A stretch of 64,000 bases of DNA from Macrotis lagotis (GCF_037893015.1 NC_133660.1:280303067-280367066); one strand, 5' to 3'. Shown: positions 10,425 through 20,650, counted from the stretch's first letter. The notes: generated by a model from the sequence alone, not told the origin. A program made the numbers and translations.

Positions 10425-10549
10425 TTCCCCAGAGTAGCCAGTCCATCCTCCCCACAGCTCCCAAGGAACCACCCCTGCCACTCTGACAATCCCATCATCC
10501 CCTTGCACAAAAACCAAGTCTTCATAGGCTACAGAAGGATGTGAGAATG

Positions 10550-10665
10550 CCTCTTCTGGCCCTCTCAGTCCCCACCAGCAAGTCACTGTTGTTCTTTGCT
10601 CTATCTGATCTGCAAAATGAAGGATTGACATCCATGACCCCTAAGATTGCTTCCTTCCACTTCTA
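10550..10665 (+). mobile_element. MIR fragment
   Basis: 'caagtcactgttgttctttg' and 'tctgatctgcaaaatgaagg' then 'catgacccctaagattgc' in sense order. Confidence 0.45.
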
Positions 10666-10669
10666 AAAT

Positions 10670-10935
10670 TTGATGTTGCATTCAAGGCCCTTCATCATCT
10701 GGCTCAAACACACTTCTGCCCTGCAGAATGCCCCTGGCCTCCACATCCTTGTCACATCCCTCTCCAACCTCTCTTCTGCAGGCTAAACACTTCCATTTCC
10801 TAATCTTTGTATGGACTTATCTCCCCTGATAGAATGTGGACCCTCTGAGGGACAGTTTCATTGTTGGCATTGAAACTCCAGGGCAGAACATCAGACCCAT
10901 AGAAGGAGCTCAATAAACACTGGTTGATTAGTTGC
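10670..10935 (+). mobile_element. L2 LINE 3' end, well preserved
   Basis: 'ttcaaggcccttcatcatct', 'ctcccctgatagaatgtgga', 'ccctctgagggacagtttca', 'aaggagctcaataaacactg' and 'gttgattag' form the L2 3' end to its terminus. Confidence 0.8.
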
Positions 10936-11139
10936 CATCACATCATTGATTCATTTGGAATGGAGCTTTCCAATAAAATCTCCAGATATTTTCCAAACAA
11001 ATGTCTGTCCAGATATGGCTCCCTCATCTGAGAGCCCCTTCCCCACTCTGGGGCCCAGAATTGTCCCCATTTTGACAGCAAGGTGGGGTGATTAGATGCC
11101 CACTTCCCACTCTGACACTCAGGGATTCTTGGCCTGGAA

Positions 11140-11345
11140 AGTCTGAGACATTGCTACAATTTAGAAGAGAACCTTCGAGAGTTTTTCCTACCTTCAAAAG
11201 ATTAGACTCCTTAAGATGTTTTTCTCTTTAAAATCCATTTGGAGGAAAGATGACTTTGAGATTGCTGTTTGAAAGTCAATAAAAAGAAGCAGATTCTTTT
11301 ATGACAAGGGAGAGTAATGCCACTTACCAAAGACCTGGCTACTCT
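11140..11345. other. possible conserved non-coding element
   Basis: Unique AT-rich sequence: 'ctttaaaatccatttggagg', 'gaaagtcaataaaaagaagc', 'ttttatgacaagggag'. No repeat similarity. Surrounding 10936-11139 is also unrecognised. Confidence 0.4.
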
Positions 11346-11534
11346 GAGGGAAATGCTTTGATTGAAGAGTCTGGGATGTTGCTGGCTAGATTGGCAGTCC
11401 AAGATTCTTGCCCCGTCTCCACACAGAGAGGGCAGCCAGGCTCCAGCATCAGCCTCCTTCCTGCTGGCTGGTCCTCCCTGAAAGGAAGGCAAAGCCAGCT
11501 GAGCCAGGTTTCCTTCCTTCCCCTCTGACCCAAA

Positions 11535-11700
11535 GACCTGGAACCCCACAAATGCCTTCTACTGCTGCTTGGAAACAGTTTTGACCTTTACAACCACTTA
11601 TCTTTACAGAATAAAACTCAACAGGAAAAGTCAATAATTCCAAAGCAGGTGACTGGAGTGAGGGAGATTTGGCAGTCACCTTGGTGAGTGGGTAGACCAA
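11535..11700. other. possible conserved non-coding element
   Basis: 'acaaccacttatctttacag' combines RUNX-like aaccac with GATA-like ttatct; 'gaaaagtcaataattccaaa' follows. Unique sequence. Confidence 0.35.
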
Positions 11701-11934
11701 ATGGGGCCTCTTGCTGTCCCTTTGTCCTTGTCTCCTCATGACTCAGCAGGATAGAAGGTCAGGAATGTCCTTCAAGAGAGATATCAGATGGGGTGGACTA
11801 TCTCCAGGCCATCTACATCCAGACCTAAAAGGAAATGGTCTTCAACTCATTACCCAGTAAGGCAGTTAAATTCACTCACTAGGAGGAGAAGACAGTGAGA
11901 TGTCTTATGGTGTCGCTGGAAGGGTCAAAAAGAG

Positions 11935-12095
11935 CTCTTTCCATCTCTCCCCTCTGCTCCTCTACCCAAGATGTCCCCCACACCTGGAAAGCAATTGCCT
12001 TCCCATTTTGGCCTCTAACAATCCCCAGTTTCAACAGTTTCCATCAGAATGAATTGAAAACACTTCTCTTCCTTCTTTTTCTTGAGTCTTGTTCA
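11935..12095 (+). mobile_element. probable L2 fragment
   Basis: 'cccacacctggaaagcaatt' and the downstream 'cttctctt'-rich part resemble the L2 region coding near 'tgcctggaacgctcttc...cttcaagactcagc'. Weak. Confidence 0.35.
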
Positions 12096-12263
12096 GATAG
12101 TAGTTGGATGAGGAAGGTCTTCAAAGGCCTGTGAATTTTATGACCAAGGGGGTGATTCTGAGAGACAACCATAGAGTCCAGAGCCCCCATCAACCTTTAC
12201 TCGGAAGCTTCAGAGATGCCAGAGACGGAGTCCTGCTCTGTTGTCATGGTATGGCAAGATCTC

Positions 12264-12415
12264 TTTTTTTTTACTTTTTTGCAAGACAATGGGGTTAAGT
12301 GACTTGCCCAAGGTCACACAGCTAGGTCATTATTAAGTGTCTGAAGCCAGATTTGAACTCAGGTCCTCCTGACTCCACAGCCAGTTCTCTATCCACTGTG
12401 ACACCTAGCTGCCCC
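12264..12415 (-). mobile_element. tRNA-derived SINE, full length, antisense
   Basis: Begins with a T-rich tail and reads 'gcaagacaatggggttaagt', 'gacttgcccaaggtcacaca', 'tgaactcaggtcctcctgac' and ends 'acacctagctgcccc', the reverse of the 5' start ggggcagctaggtg. Same family as the copies at 25.5, 38.7, 45.6 and 63.8 kb. Confidence 0.85.
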
Positions 12416-12699
12416 TTTCCCATTACTTTTCATATTTTTGTCAAGGCTAAAATTGTTACCCTCAAGAGTGGTCCCTGCCAAGAGCCCCAAGGCGGGAAGA
12501 TAGCCATGATATCCAAAGTCATGAGTCAGCAAAGAGCCTAGAGCCCCTTGAGTGGCTCTGACTGTGGGTCCATCAGCCTTAGAATGACTAGACCCATGGG
12601 GAGCATTCACTAAAAGGAAACTGGGCAAGAGGGAGAAAGAAGGAAAGGGAGAGCTCCCCCTAAAACAAAGAGGCAATAGCCTGACCTATGATCCTGGAT
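12416..12699. other. unique DNA, no gene seen
   Basis: No recognised repeat or exon. Confidence 0.35.
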
Positions 12700-12910
12700 C
12701 CGAGGGCAGGGAATGTCATAGGCTCGTTGACCTGGAGGTGGAAGGGACCGCAGCAGTGACCTAATCCAACCCCTTCATCTTATATATGGGGCGCAAAAAA
12801 TGTCAGAACCTCGTCCAATACCACACTTACAAAAGCAAGATTCAAACCCAGATCTTTTGACTTGAGAGTAAATGAGATAAAACTTGTAAAGCACTTAGAA
12901 TAATGCTTAC
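12700..12910 (-). mobile_element. MIR-type SINE, antisense, with MIR tail fragment
   Basis: 'tggaagggaccgcagcagtg', 'taatccaaccccttcatctt', 'agattcaaacccagatcttt' are in antisense order; 12870-12905 resembles a sense MIR tail ('aaaacttgtaaagcacttag'). Confidence 0.6.
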
Positions 12911-12919
12911 AAGACAGAT

Positions 12920-13085
12920 ACAACAGCTCAGATCTTGGACTCTTTCCATGGTGTCTTTTGTCCACACAAAATCTCAAGAAATAAAATGTGATCTTTCCAA
13001 TGGAACCAGGCACAGCTGGCTCTGTGGCCCTTGAAGAGAGTGGCCAGCTTTGGCCAGCACTGAAGGACAAAACCAAGTTGTCGCA
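12920..13085. other. unique island
   Basis: 'gtccacacaaaatctcaag' and 'aaatgtgatctttccaatgg' are not part of any repeat I recognise. Possibly regulatory, low confidence. Confidence 0.25.
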
Positions 13086-13109
13086 ATATCTTGACTGGAC
13101 AGAGCAGCA

Positions 13110-13300
13110 CAGGGAGATCAGGAAACCTGGCTTTGAGGCTCTGCTGTGAGTCAGCCACACAGTGTTGGTCAAGTCATAGCTATTCTCTGGGCCTCAGTTT
13201 CTCTATCTGTGAATTAAAGATAAGAATGTCTGTCCTATCCACTGGACAGGGGTGCTATATAGGAGAAGTAAATAAATGTGTGAATGCTGCATTTTGAAAA
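13110..13300 (+). mobile_element. MIR SINE
   Basis: 'tctgctgtgagtcagccaca', 'tctctgggcctcagtttctc', 'tatctgtgaattaaagataa' and 'aataaatgtgtgaatgctgc' in sense order. Confidence 0.65.
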
Positions 13301-13639
13301 ATGTCTAGAGGGTATAACTCTAAGTTTTAAGGGAAACTCAGTTGCTAGACTTGTAGTAATCTATGTTTAAGGTGCTGTGTTAGTGGAAGGTACAATAAGG
13401 TGCTGTCCAAGCATTGTAGGGTGCATCGAAGCACTGTACTAGTACTGTATGATATTACGAGGAATTCTACTAGGGTATTCCTCCCCATCTGGACCACCAG
13501 CCTGCATACCAGACTTGGGACTTGGGCTTTCCCTGAATCCAGGCATCAGATGAGAGGGGGCTGAGTGTGGACAAAAAGTCCCCCCTCTACTGATGGTTTC
13601 TGACATCATCCACTCCCCTATCATCCCCTTGCCCACAGG
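13301..13639. other. unrecognised sequence with internal echoes
   Basis: 'aggtgctgt' occurs at about 13371 and 13399, and 'agcattgtagggtgcatcgaa' resembles 'agcactgtac' just after. The phrase 'atctatgtttaa' (13361) is echoed at 13980 ('atctatgttaaa'). May be an old unclassified repeat. Confidence 0.3.
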
Positions 13640-13800
13640 TCACCTCACCCCATAGCTGCTGTCATCCCTATTAAAATGTCAACTTCTTGAGGGCAGGAAC
13701 TGTCTCTTCGTTTGTGAATATTTCTATTTTCTGCATGTTACATGTTCATGGACCATTGGCCCATGGTAAGCATTTAATAAAGATTATTTTTCTTCATTCC
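13640..13800 (+). mobile_element. L2 LINE 3' end
   Basis: 'aaaatgtcaacttcttgagg', 'gcaggaactgtctcttc', 'ccatggtaagcatttaataa' form the L2 3' end. Confidence 0.75.
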
Positions 13801-14260
13801 TCAAATGCAAGTTCTAACTAAGAATCATCTAGCCATCGTTCCAAAAAACCGAGGCACCATGATGGCATTCTAGAATATGACAAGTTCTACTCAGTTATCA
13901 TTTCAAGAGACAAAAAAGAGCCGGGCTGAGTTGTCAGTAAGGCAAGGGCTGTATTTGTCTCATAAGGCACATGATGGTGATCTATGTTAAAGACTGTTGT
14001 GCATGGGAGCACTCTAAATTATCTTCACCTGGTGAACTTGAGCACCAGAGTCTTGTTTTACTAAGTGCCATGGGAGTAGGAGTGGATTAGAGACCAGGGA
14101 GGTATTTACGCACTGGCATTTGGTTCAGTAAATGGAGACCTTGGAGACCTTGGTGTAAAGGAAGAACTTGTCTTCCTTGTCTCCCATCCCACCAGAGCTC
14201 CCCTGGGGAAGACTGAAGGGAGTCCAGAAACGGACTCAACATATGATGTCCAAACTGGGA
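13801..14260. other. unique DNA
   Basis: No recognised repeat. Contains a repeated 'ggagaccttggagaccttgg' (14133-14152), a local 9-10-bp tandem duplication. Confidence 0.4.
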
Positions 14261-14370
14261 CTCAACAGATCTACAAATGCGAAGAGTGCCGTGTAAGTGT
14301 GGGAAGGTGGGTAAGTGTGGGAAGGGCTTCACAAGGGCTATACAGACACTTCCAAATAGGAAAGTGCTAT
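14245..14370 (+). pseudogene. possible C2H2 zinc-finger gene remnant
   Basis: In one frame 14257-14292 reads T-G-T-Q-Q-I-Y-K-C-E-E-C-R, close to the linker and first cysteine pair of a Kruppel-type finger (TGEKPYKCEEC). Downstream, 'aagtgtgggaag' (K-C-G-K) appears twice in another frame, the second followed by G-F-T. An 18-bp period duplication (14293-14307 and 14311-14325 share 15 identical bases) interrupts it. No histidine pair is intact. Chance similarity is possible. Confidence 0.3.
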
Positions 14371-14417
14371 CCTGGAATTAGGAATGGATACAGGAGTTTC
14401 CACAGGGCCAGTATTTC

Positions 14418-14419
<2 letters not shown>

Positions 14420-14455
<36 letters not shown>

Positions 14456-14630
14456 CACCCTCTCACTTGCATGCTCACACAAACTCACACTCACACATAC
14501 ACACACACATGCACACATACTCATGCAAACTCATGTACATATACTCACATGCATGTGTACACACTCATACTCACATGCTCGTGTTTGCACACTCATACAC
14601 ACTCATACACACACACACACACACACACAC
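14420..14630. repeat. (CA)-rich microsatellite, compound
   Basis: Pure AC run 14421-14453, a variable middle with atgcac/actcat/gtgtac variants, and a pure AC run near 14606-14630. The long Thr-His frames through it are artefacts. Confidence 0.93.
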
Positions 14631-14828
14631 CCTATTGGCCCCCTGTAGACAGACCAGGACCAGACAAGAATAACAGAATGTGTCAGTTCCCAGTCTTGGT
14701 TGCCCGTTGAAGGGTACCCAGTCAGTTGGATGACTCTCCAGGTGTTAGTTTTTCTTCCTTCCAGTCTTTGAATGGAAATGCGCTCATATGTGCCCATACA
14801 ATGGATCACTAGGGTCCACATCCTGTTG

Positions 14829-14982
14829 GGGTTTTTGTTTGCTTTGTCTTTTGGGAACAATGGGATTAAGTCATTTGCCCAAAGCCAATCAACTAGTAAG
14901 TATCAAGTAGCTGAGGTCAAATTTGAACCCAGGTCCCCCTGGCTCCAGGGTCAGTGAGCTATCCACTGGTCACCTATCTGCC
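14829..14982 (-). mobile_element. older tRNA-derived SINE, antisense
   Basis: 'aacaatgggattaagtcatt', 'tgcccaaagccaatcaacta', 'tttgaacccaggtccccctg', 'ctatccactggtcacctatc' align throughout with the 25.5-kb copy but with more substitutions. Confidence 0.75.
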
Positions 14983-15339
14983 TAGTTCATATCCTCTGAG
15001 GACACCCTATTGGATTTCCTAGCACTGATGGAGCCAAATAGGAACATACTTCCAAGCTACCATGACATTCAAGCTGAGAGTTCAGGGAGATGTTCCCTGG
15101 CCCATGGAGGTTGCAGAGTCTGTCCAGACTCAGCCAACACTACGCAATGCCCACTTCCCAAAGGCCCAGACATCAGAAAGGAGAGGGAGAGGAGCACATT
15201 CTGGCCCCATTAACCCAAGGCAGAGAACATGCAGCCAAGACTGGCCTTGCCTTTCTAGCCAATGATGATGGGACTTGTTTTAAGTGTCCTCTTGCCTCTG
15301 AGAGGGACCAGAGCAGAGTCTGAGGGAATCCACAGGGCC
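14983..15339. other. unique DNA
   Basis: Overlapping frames of 60-77 codons on the + strand, no family resemblance. Confidence 0.4.
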
Positions 15340-15620
15340 CAAAAATGTCAAAGAAAATGGAGCTCGCCACTTTGGGGAATGCTGAAAGCCGCGTGTAGCT
15401 TGGCTCCCAGGGATCACCCAGCTAATGAAGAAGAATGCTGTCAGGGACAGAAAGAGAGTCTAAATAAATTAGCCGTGTCCAGAAGCCGATGGAACATGGG
15501 ATTAGGCCTCACAAAGGCCAGGGCTGTATTCAGCCGCCCTTATCGGAATGCCTAATAGCCTCCATCGGCTCTGCTCACCTCAGGCCAAGAGGCCCCAAAC
15601 TCCCTCCACTGAATGGGCTC
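15340..15620. other. possible conserved non-coding element
   Basis: Unique, compositionally even sequence: 'ggatcacccagctaatgaag', 'agtctaaataaattagccg', 'cattcagccgcccttatcgg'-type phrases near 15529, with homeobox-like (ctaatg, aaattag) and AAATAAA motifs. CpG retained above background for this window. Function inferred. Confidence 0.45.
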
Positions 15621-15884
15621 CGGTACGGCCCCCATTGCCGACAGTATGCCGAGGATTTGGTATAAACTGGAGTCCAAAGCAGCCTGGGCCAGGGGAGATG
15701 GGGAGGGGAGTGAGGGAGCTGGGACACGGCTGAGCCAAATAGAGGCAGAGCCGGCCAGCTCAGGCTCCAGAACATAAGCTTGGCAGCCAACTAGCTAGAA
15801 ACCAAAGGGTTCCTCGATTAGGATTAGGGAGAGGGAGAATAATGGCCAGGCTAGCTCATTTCACATAGCTAGAAATAGAATGGC
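15621..15884. other. unique GC-rich DNA
   Basis: No gene or repeat recognised. Confidence 0.35.
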
Positions 15885-16070
15885 AATGGAATGATCACCA
15901 GGTTTACAGTGGAGGACCTGAATTCAAATCCTACCTCTGGGAAGTACCACTTGTGTGACCAGGAGCAAGTTACTCAACCTCAAGGATCTTCAGTTTGTCA
16001 TCTGTGAAATGGGGGCAACAGGGAAGGGTTTGTACACTTAGATGCCCTCTGAGTTCTCTGATCCTACTAC
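15885..16070 (+). mobile_element. MIR/CORE-SINE, nearly full length
   Basis: 'ctgaattcaaatcctacctc', 'ccacttgtgtgaccaggagc', 'tcagtttgtcatctgtgaaa' and 'atgccctctgagttctctga' in order. Confidence 0.7.
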
Positions 16071-16074
16071 CATT

Positions 16075-16215
16075 TGCTGCTCACTACCCTGAGAGGCAGA
16101 AGGTGTTAGTAGTATCTTCCCTGTTGTGCAAATGAAGAAACCAAGGAGATCATAGAGTCAGAGATCAATGACAAGAAGGGCCCAGGGAGACAGCGAACCT
16201 TGACTTCTATAGAAG
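16075..16215 (-). mobile_element. MIR fragment, antisense
   Basis: 'ctaccctgagaggcagaagg', 'tgcaaatgaagaaaccaagg', 'atcatagagtcagagatcaa' in antisense order, joined to a tail segment. Confidence 0.45.
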
Positions 16216-16599
16216 AGGAAGAAGCCAAAAGAGGGGTCACAGCAAAGAAAAAGTAGAGCCAGACCCTCTCATTCTTCAGTGACCCAGGCCTGAGGAAGGG
16301 CTCAGGCTAATTCTTATGGCCTGCTGACCAATATACCCCAGGGAAGGATTTCATTGGTGTTCTCTTTCCGTGACTAGAAGGATCTTCACAAGCATTCATG
16401 GAGTTTGACTGAGATGAGTATCATCCCAAAAGATCTACAGCTGACCCCAAACCAACATGGGGAAGGAGCTAGCGTTCCCTGCTCCCGCCGGCTCTCCTGG
16501 GCCCATGGGAGCAGCCTGAGGATCGGCAGAGACGCTCTCCTGTATCCCAGCTCCAACACTGACTAAGCTGCCCAAGTCCCCATGCAAGCTAACCAGCCT
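16216..16599. other. unique DNA, no gene seen
   Basis: No recognised repeat or exon. Confidence 0.35.
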
Positions 16600-16690
16600 G
16601 CTATGGACCAAGAACTTTGTTAAGCGCAGAGACACAAAAAAGGCAAAAGCAGGTTCTGCCCCCTAGGAGCTCGGTCCTAATTGGGGGGAG
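16600..16690 (-). mobile_element. probable L2 3'-end fragment, antisense
   Basis: 'gaactttgttaagcgcagag', 'acacaaaaaaggcaaaagca' and 'cccctaggagctcggtcct' match the antisense L2 end (...gctaagcgc...acaaagatgaaa...aggagctcac...). Confidence 0.5.
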
Positions 16691-16959
16691 AGCCTGAACC
16701 TATCACAACATTGGTGCCACAAAACCCTGAGAGGGTAGATACTTGCCCAATTTCCCTCTCTGTTGAGGGAGAATGGGAAGAACAACACTTTCGCTGCATC
16801 CTCCACAGGTTGTGGGGAAACAAGTGCTCCTGAAGCGTTACTTGGTTGTGGGGGGATCGTGGGGGACTCTCTAGGTCCAGAGAGGTTGGAGTTTCCATCT
16901 TACCTCTGACACTGCCTAACTGAGGTCCCTTCCAGAGCCATAATCCTATCATCCCATGA
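16691..16959. other. unique DNA with MIR tail at right
   Basis: 16905-16955 ('cctctgacactgcctaactg', 'gaggtcccttccagagcc') looks like a MIR 3' piece; the rest is unrecognised. Confidence 0.35.
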
Positions 16960-17104
16960 TTGACATTCAAGGCCCTTCATGATGCAGATCCAACCACCTT
17001 CTCCAGACTGGGTTCTTTGTCTCAGTTTTCCCTCCCTCCCCATTCTCATCCTGCCCTCACTCACTCTGCCACCCCCCAGTCTGGAATGGACTCTCCTCTG
17101 TTCA
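16960..17104 (+). mobile_element. L2 LINE fragment
   Basis: 'attcaaggcccttcatgatg', 'cagatccaaccaccttctcc', 'ccagtctggaatggactct' match the L2 segment upstream of the 3' end. Confidence 0.65.
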
Positions 17105-17235
17105 GATCTCACCACTACTGTCTACTGGCTATGTGACCCTGGGCAAGTCATTTCTCCCTGAGCCTCAACTGTCTCATCTGTAAAATTTTTTACCTAACTT
17201 GTCAAAGATTGTTGATGAGGAGGAAAACAAATTCG
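17105..17235 (+). mobile_element. MIR SINE
   Basis: 'gctatgtgaccctgggcaag', 'tcatttctccctgagcctca', 'ctgtctcatctgtaaaattt'. Confidence 0.65.
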
Positions 17236-17329
17236 GAGCTTCCTGATCTTCTTGGGGAAGGAGAGAGGAGAGAGGTGTATCCCAAGGAGACAAGGAGATA
17301 AGGTGAGGTAGGCATATGATTTTCTCCAC

Positions 17330-17600
17330 CCATTTTTTATTTTGATTCTCAATCCTTCCTTCTTACATGAAAAACTCTTAAAAATAAGAATGTTTTTAGT
17401 CCTGCAGCCAGATAGCCTTCCCAGCTCCCAGAGAGGACAAACCCACTTTGAAAGAGTTAGTAGGCTAAGGTTTATCTGGGCTGGACCTGAATGGGACCAC
17501 CTCGGACCGATCCGGGGCCTTGGAGAGGCCTGCTGCCAGGACCATGTCCTTGGGCGGCAAAGAGGCCAAGAATAGCATAAAGGAATTCACAGGCCTGGGA
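17330..17600. other. possible conserved non-coding element
   Basis: Unique: AT-rich left part ('ttaaaaataagaatgttttt') then a CpG-containing part ('cctcggaccgatccggggcc') and 'gcataaaggaattcacaggc'. Could be regulatory; no exon evidence. Confidence 0.35.
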
Positions 17601-18454
17601 GCCTTTTCTTCCTTAGCAGAAAGGAGGGAGAGGGTTGGGAGGGGGGAGTTGGGAGAGACACTTGCAGCAGAGAGCTCTGGGGAGGAAGTGATGGGGCCAT
17701 AAGTCTAAAGAGGAATGGCAGGATACTGGAGAGAGACACAAATGGGGCTTTTGGGGGGGAAGGCAATGACTTCATGATATAAAGGGACATTGATCTCAGC
17801 CTCCCAAATGAAGGGGCAGAGGCAGGCTTCTCTGCAGAAGGGAGAGCAGGGCTGCCGGGTCCTACCAGTCCATGGTCGATGGTGCCAGCCAGGAGAAAGG
17901 CAGGGGGGATGTGAGCAGCTACATCCCCCTACTCCAAAGAGCCCATGCTCCAGAAATAGTGCTTGAGAAGAAATGGCTTCTTCAGGACAGACCTTGAGCA
18001 AGCCTTTTCCCCTCCCTAAGACCTCAGTTGACTTCAATGAGATTAGATGGGTTCTGAGGTCCATGTTACCCTGATGATCCTTGATCAGTAATTTGGAATC
18101 ACTCCATGAGGGAATTTGGATAGGCCACTTCCTTCTCGGCCTCAGTTTCCAATTCTGTCACATGAGGTAGTAGATCTAGGTGAGATGTAAGATCGCTGTA
18201 CTCCCTGATTTGTCACCCTTCCTGGGAAGACCCTCAGCCCTTCTCCACTATAGGTCTGTTTCCGCCCTGGAGCATGAAGGGGTCTGACAACATAATTCCT
18301 AAGGGTCAAGCTTGAAGGTCCTAGAACTGATTTCCAAGGTCACCTGAGCAGAGGAGCAATAAACCTGTAGGACCAATCTTGGATTTGGAGGCAGAAGGGA
18401 CAGACTCAAAAACTTCAGCTCACAAGTCCCCAACTTAGCAAAATATAGTTGACA
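17601..18454. other. mixed unique DNA with MIR traces
   Basis: 18000-18190 carries MIR-like phrases in sense order ('ctcagttgacttcaatgaga', 'ggcctcagtttccaattctg'). Otherwise unrecognised. Confidence 0.4.
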
Positions 18455-18705
18455 GAAAACTAAAAATGGAACCCAGGAGGACCTCGGTTCAAATCTCATC
18501 TCTGACAGTTACCAGCTGTGTATGTCACTTCTCTGAGCCTCAAGTTCCTCATCTGGAAAATGGGGGAAACACCGAGAGCTCCTATTTCCCAGAGATACAA
18601 ATGAGCATTTTCTAAACCCAAAAGTCACATTCCGCCATTCCTCTGTAATTACCTGTGTGACCTTGGTCAAGTCATTTTCATCAAATTACAGATTTAGAGT
18701 TGGAA
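18455..18705 (+). mobile_element. two overlapping MIR/CORE-SINE fragments
   Basis: First copy: 'cctcggttcaaatctcatct', 'cttctctgagcctcaagttc', 'ctcatctggaaaatggggg'. Second, from about 18635: 'cctgtgtgaccttggtcaag' then the 'tagagttggaagggaccttg' tail type. Confidence 0.65.
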
Positions 18706-19139
18706 GGGACCTTGGGGTTCAGCTGATCCTTCATTTTGCAGCTATAAGCTAAAAACCATGGTACGTTAATGACTGCCTGGTCCTGACTTTCCATAGCTCT
18801 CAGTAGGAAGAGCAGACATAGGTCATCCCAGGAGAGAGGGAGTCCTTGGAGGTCAAAAGGAAGCTCATAGCCATGGTCTCCTAGCCTCCCCTGCAGACAT
18901 CCTCCGAGCTATTCTGAGCTCCTTCCATGCAGATGTATCCTGGAGGTGTGCTCAGTCCACGACATCCTGGAGAAACCCTGCCCCACACCCACTCACTTCC
19001 AGCTCCCCCTGGGGCCGGCCCTCTTCAGTGACCCTCCTCAGAAGCCCCTGCCTAGGCAGAACAAGCAAGAACACAACACCAGCGAGCATTCCTCATTTCG
19101 TAGAGCAAAACCCTCCCATAAGCTATGGCTCCTTTGGGC
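18706..19139. other. unique DNA, no gene seen
   Basis: No recognised repeat; a 67-codon + strand frame at 18946-19149 has no family resemblance. Confidence 0.35.
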
Positions 19140-19448
19140 ATCACAATGATGCTCTGAGATTGGCAAAGCAAAGTAGACAGGTATGATCACCCTCCTCCTA
19201 CATACAAGGAAAGAGAAACTGAGGAAGAGCCTAAGATTCTAGATTTAAAATTGTCAAGTCTCTCAGAAGAACCTCGTCTAATTCCTTCATTGTCCAAATA
19301 AGTAAACAGAGTTCAGGGTATATGACTTACCCATTCATTCATGTAGCAATAGACAGAGGTGGGATTTGAACCCAGGTCCAGACTCAAGTTTCAGAGTCAA
19401 GCCTCTTGCCACTTTCCTAAGGTCACAAAGCTAGGAATGACAGAATTC
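19140..19448 (-). mobile_element. MIR-type SINEs, antisense, two joined copies
   Basis: 'gaaagagaaactgaggaaga', 'ctaattccttcattgtccaa', 'gggatttgaacccaggtcca' and 'cctaaggtcacaaagctagg' occur in antisense order. Confidence 0.6.
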
Positions 19449-19502
19449 AAAAGAGGACTCCAGGCCTTTTGACTGGCAGCTCGAGACCTGGAGTCCTCTT
19501 TT
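19449..19502. repeat. inverted repeat with 16-bp perfect stem
   Basis: aaaagaggactccagg (19449-19464) and cctggagtcctctttt (19487-19502) are exact reverse complements around a 22-base loop. Stem could extend inward by c-g, t-a and a wobble pair after one mismatch. The left arm falls at the end of a MIR-type element. Confidence 0.85.
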
Positions 19503-19547
19503 TGGCCACAAAGGGCTCATGCTGCCCACTGTCAGATAATTCTCATT

Positions 19548-19620
19548 CACTAAGATGAAACAGGATGGACCCTGTCCTCCAGGGAGTTGAAGACTTTGGA
19601 ATGGCCATTGCTGGCAACAA
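19548..19620 (-). mobile_element. short L2 3'-end fragment, antisense
   Basis: 'actaagatgaaacaggatgg' and 'accctgtcctccagggagtt' resemble the antisense L2 end. Confidence 0.4.
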
Positions 19621-19784
19621 TCCAACTATGACCACATCCACTCTTGTGGGTGACAACTCTCCTCTAAGCGTGCCTGAGAGTGGGGGCTGCCCACCTGCTA
19701 ACTCACTTGTTCTCACATTTCTGAAAAGCAAGTCACTTGAAATGAGCAGTCAATGAGGCTTTGCCCAGTGGGTCCCCACTGCAG

Positions 19785-20260
19785 GGAATGGCCCCCATTC
19801 TATGGCTGGCAGAGCAATTGGCCTGCAGAAGGTCGAGGGGACAGTGGTTCTCACTGTTAGGAAATGAGCTTATTGAGTCATAATCAAGAGACAATGAGAT
19901 GTGTGGGCCTTCCGGCTCACAAAAACCTCTTTGGGGTTTTTGTATTCTGAGATTTGTTTCTGCTGAGGGAGGGGAAGGAGAGGGAGCAGAAAAGGAAACT
20001 AGGGATTAAGATAAATCCTGAAAGGTCAGCCCTTCGCCTCTCAGCCAGCCCTGCCTCAGGAGATTTCCTGTTTCCAAAGGTCTGGGCTCCTTGGGGCTAT
20101 CTAAGCCAAGCAACAGCTCTGATTGTTCCTCACCCCCCAATTAGGCAGGGCCTTTGATCTGAGTGCAAGTGCTTCCAAAGAAAGGTGAAAAGAGATTGTA
20201 TGGGAGCTGATCGTCATTGTTTGTGGGCTTCCTCCTCTGCCACTTTCTCTCCAGTCCTAT
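19785..20260. other. possible conserved non-coding element, long
   Basis: About 470 bases without repeat similarity. Visible motifs: an exact AP-1 site tgagtca (19874-19880) flanked by 'taatcaagagacaatgag' (homeobox and SOX-like acaat), a 9-bp inverted repeat acaaaaacc/ggtttttgt (19919-19927 and 19935-19943, 7-base loop), and 'gatcgtcattgtttgtgg' near 20208. Confidence 0.45.
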
Positions 20261-20324
20261 CCCCATCCTACCTCAAGGGTGGGATCCTAACTCTGGAGAC
20301 CTCTGAGGCCCTCTTACCTACCCT

Positions 20325-20455
20325 TCACTTTTTGAAGATAAGGAAACTGAGGCTCCAAGAGGTTGAGTCCAAGATCACATAGGCAATAAGTAACAGAGAT
20401 GGAATTTCTACCTAGTTCCTCTGATTCCAAGATCTTTGCCAAGCACACCATAAAA
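20325..20455 (-). mobile_element. MIR SINE, antisense
   Basis: 'gataaggaaactgaggctcc', 'aagaggttgagtccaagatc', 'tggaatttctacctagttcc'. Confidence 0.65.
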
Positions 20456-20544
20456 AGGGGTGATGGAGAGTCAGATGTGACTGAAAAAACAAATTCTACC
20501 TCCAGTCTCATTACCTACCACCTGGACCAGAGCATTCATCTTAG

Positions 20545-20650
20545 GCTTGGTCTCTGTGTCTTTCTGTCTGTAGATCTCTGTCTCCATTTCCAACTTTGCC
20601 TCTGTCTCTCTCTCTACCTCTGTCTCTTTTCTCTCTCTCATCTCACCGTC
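20545..20650. repeat. TC-rich simple repeat
   Basis: (TCTGTC)n/(TCTC)n, imperfect. Confidence 0.8.

Noticed and set aside
14420..14630. His/Thr-rich protein frames
   Set aside because: Reading frames through a CA microsatellite; the same applies at 2799, 45228, 52896, 58255 and 58628.
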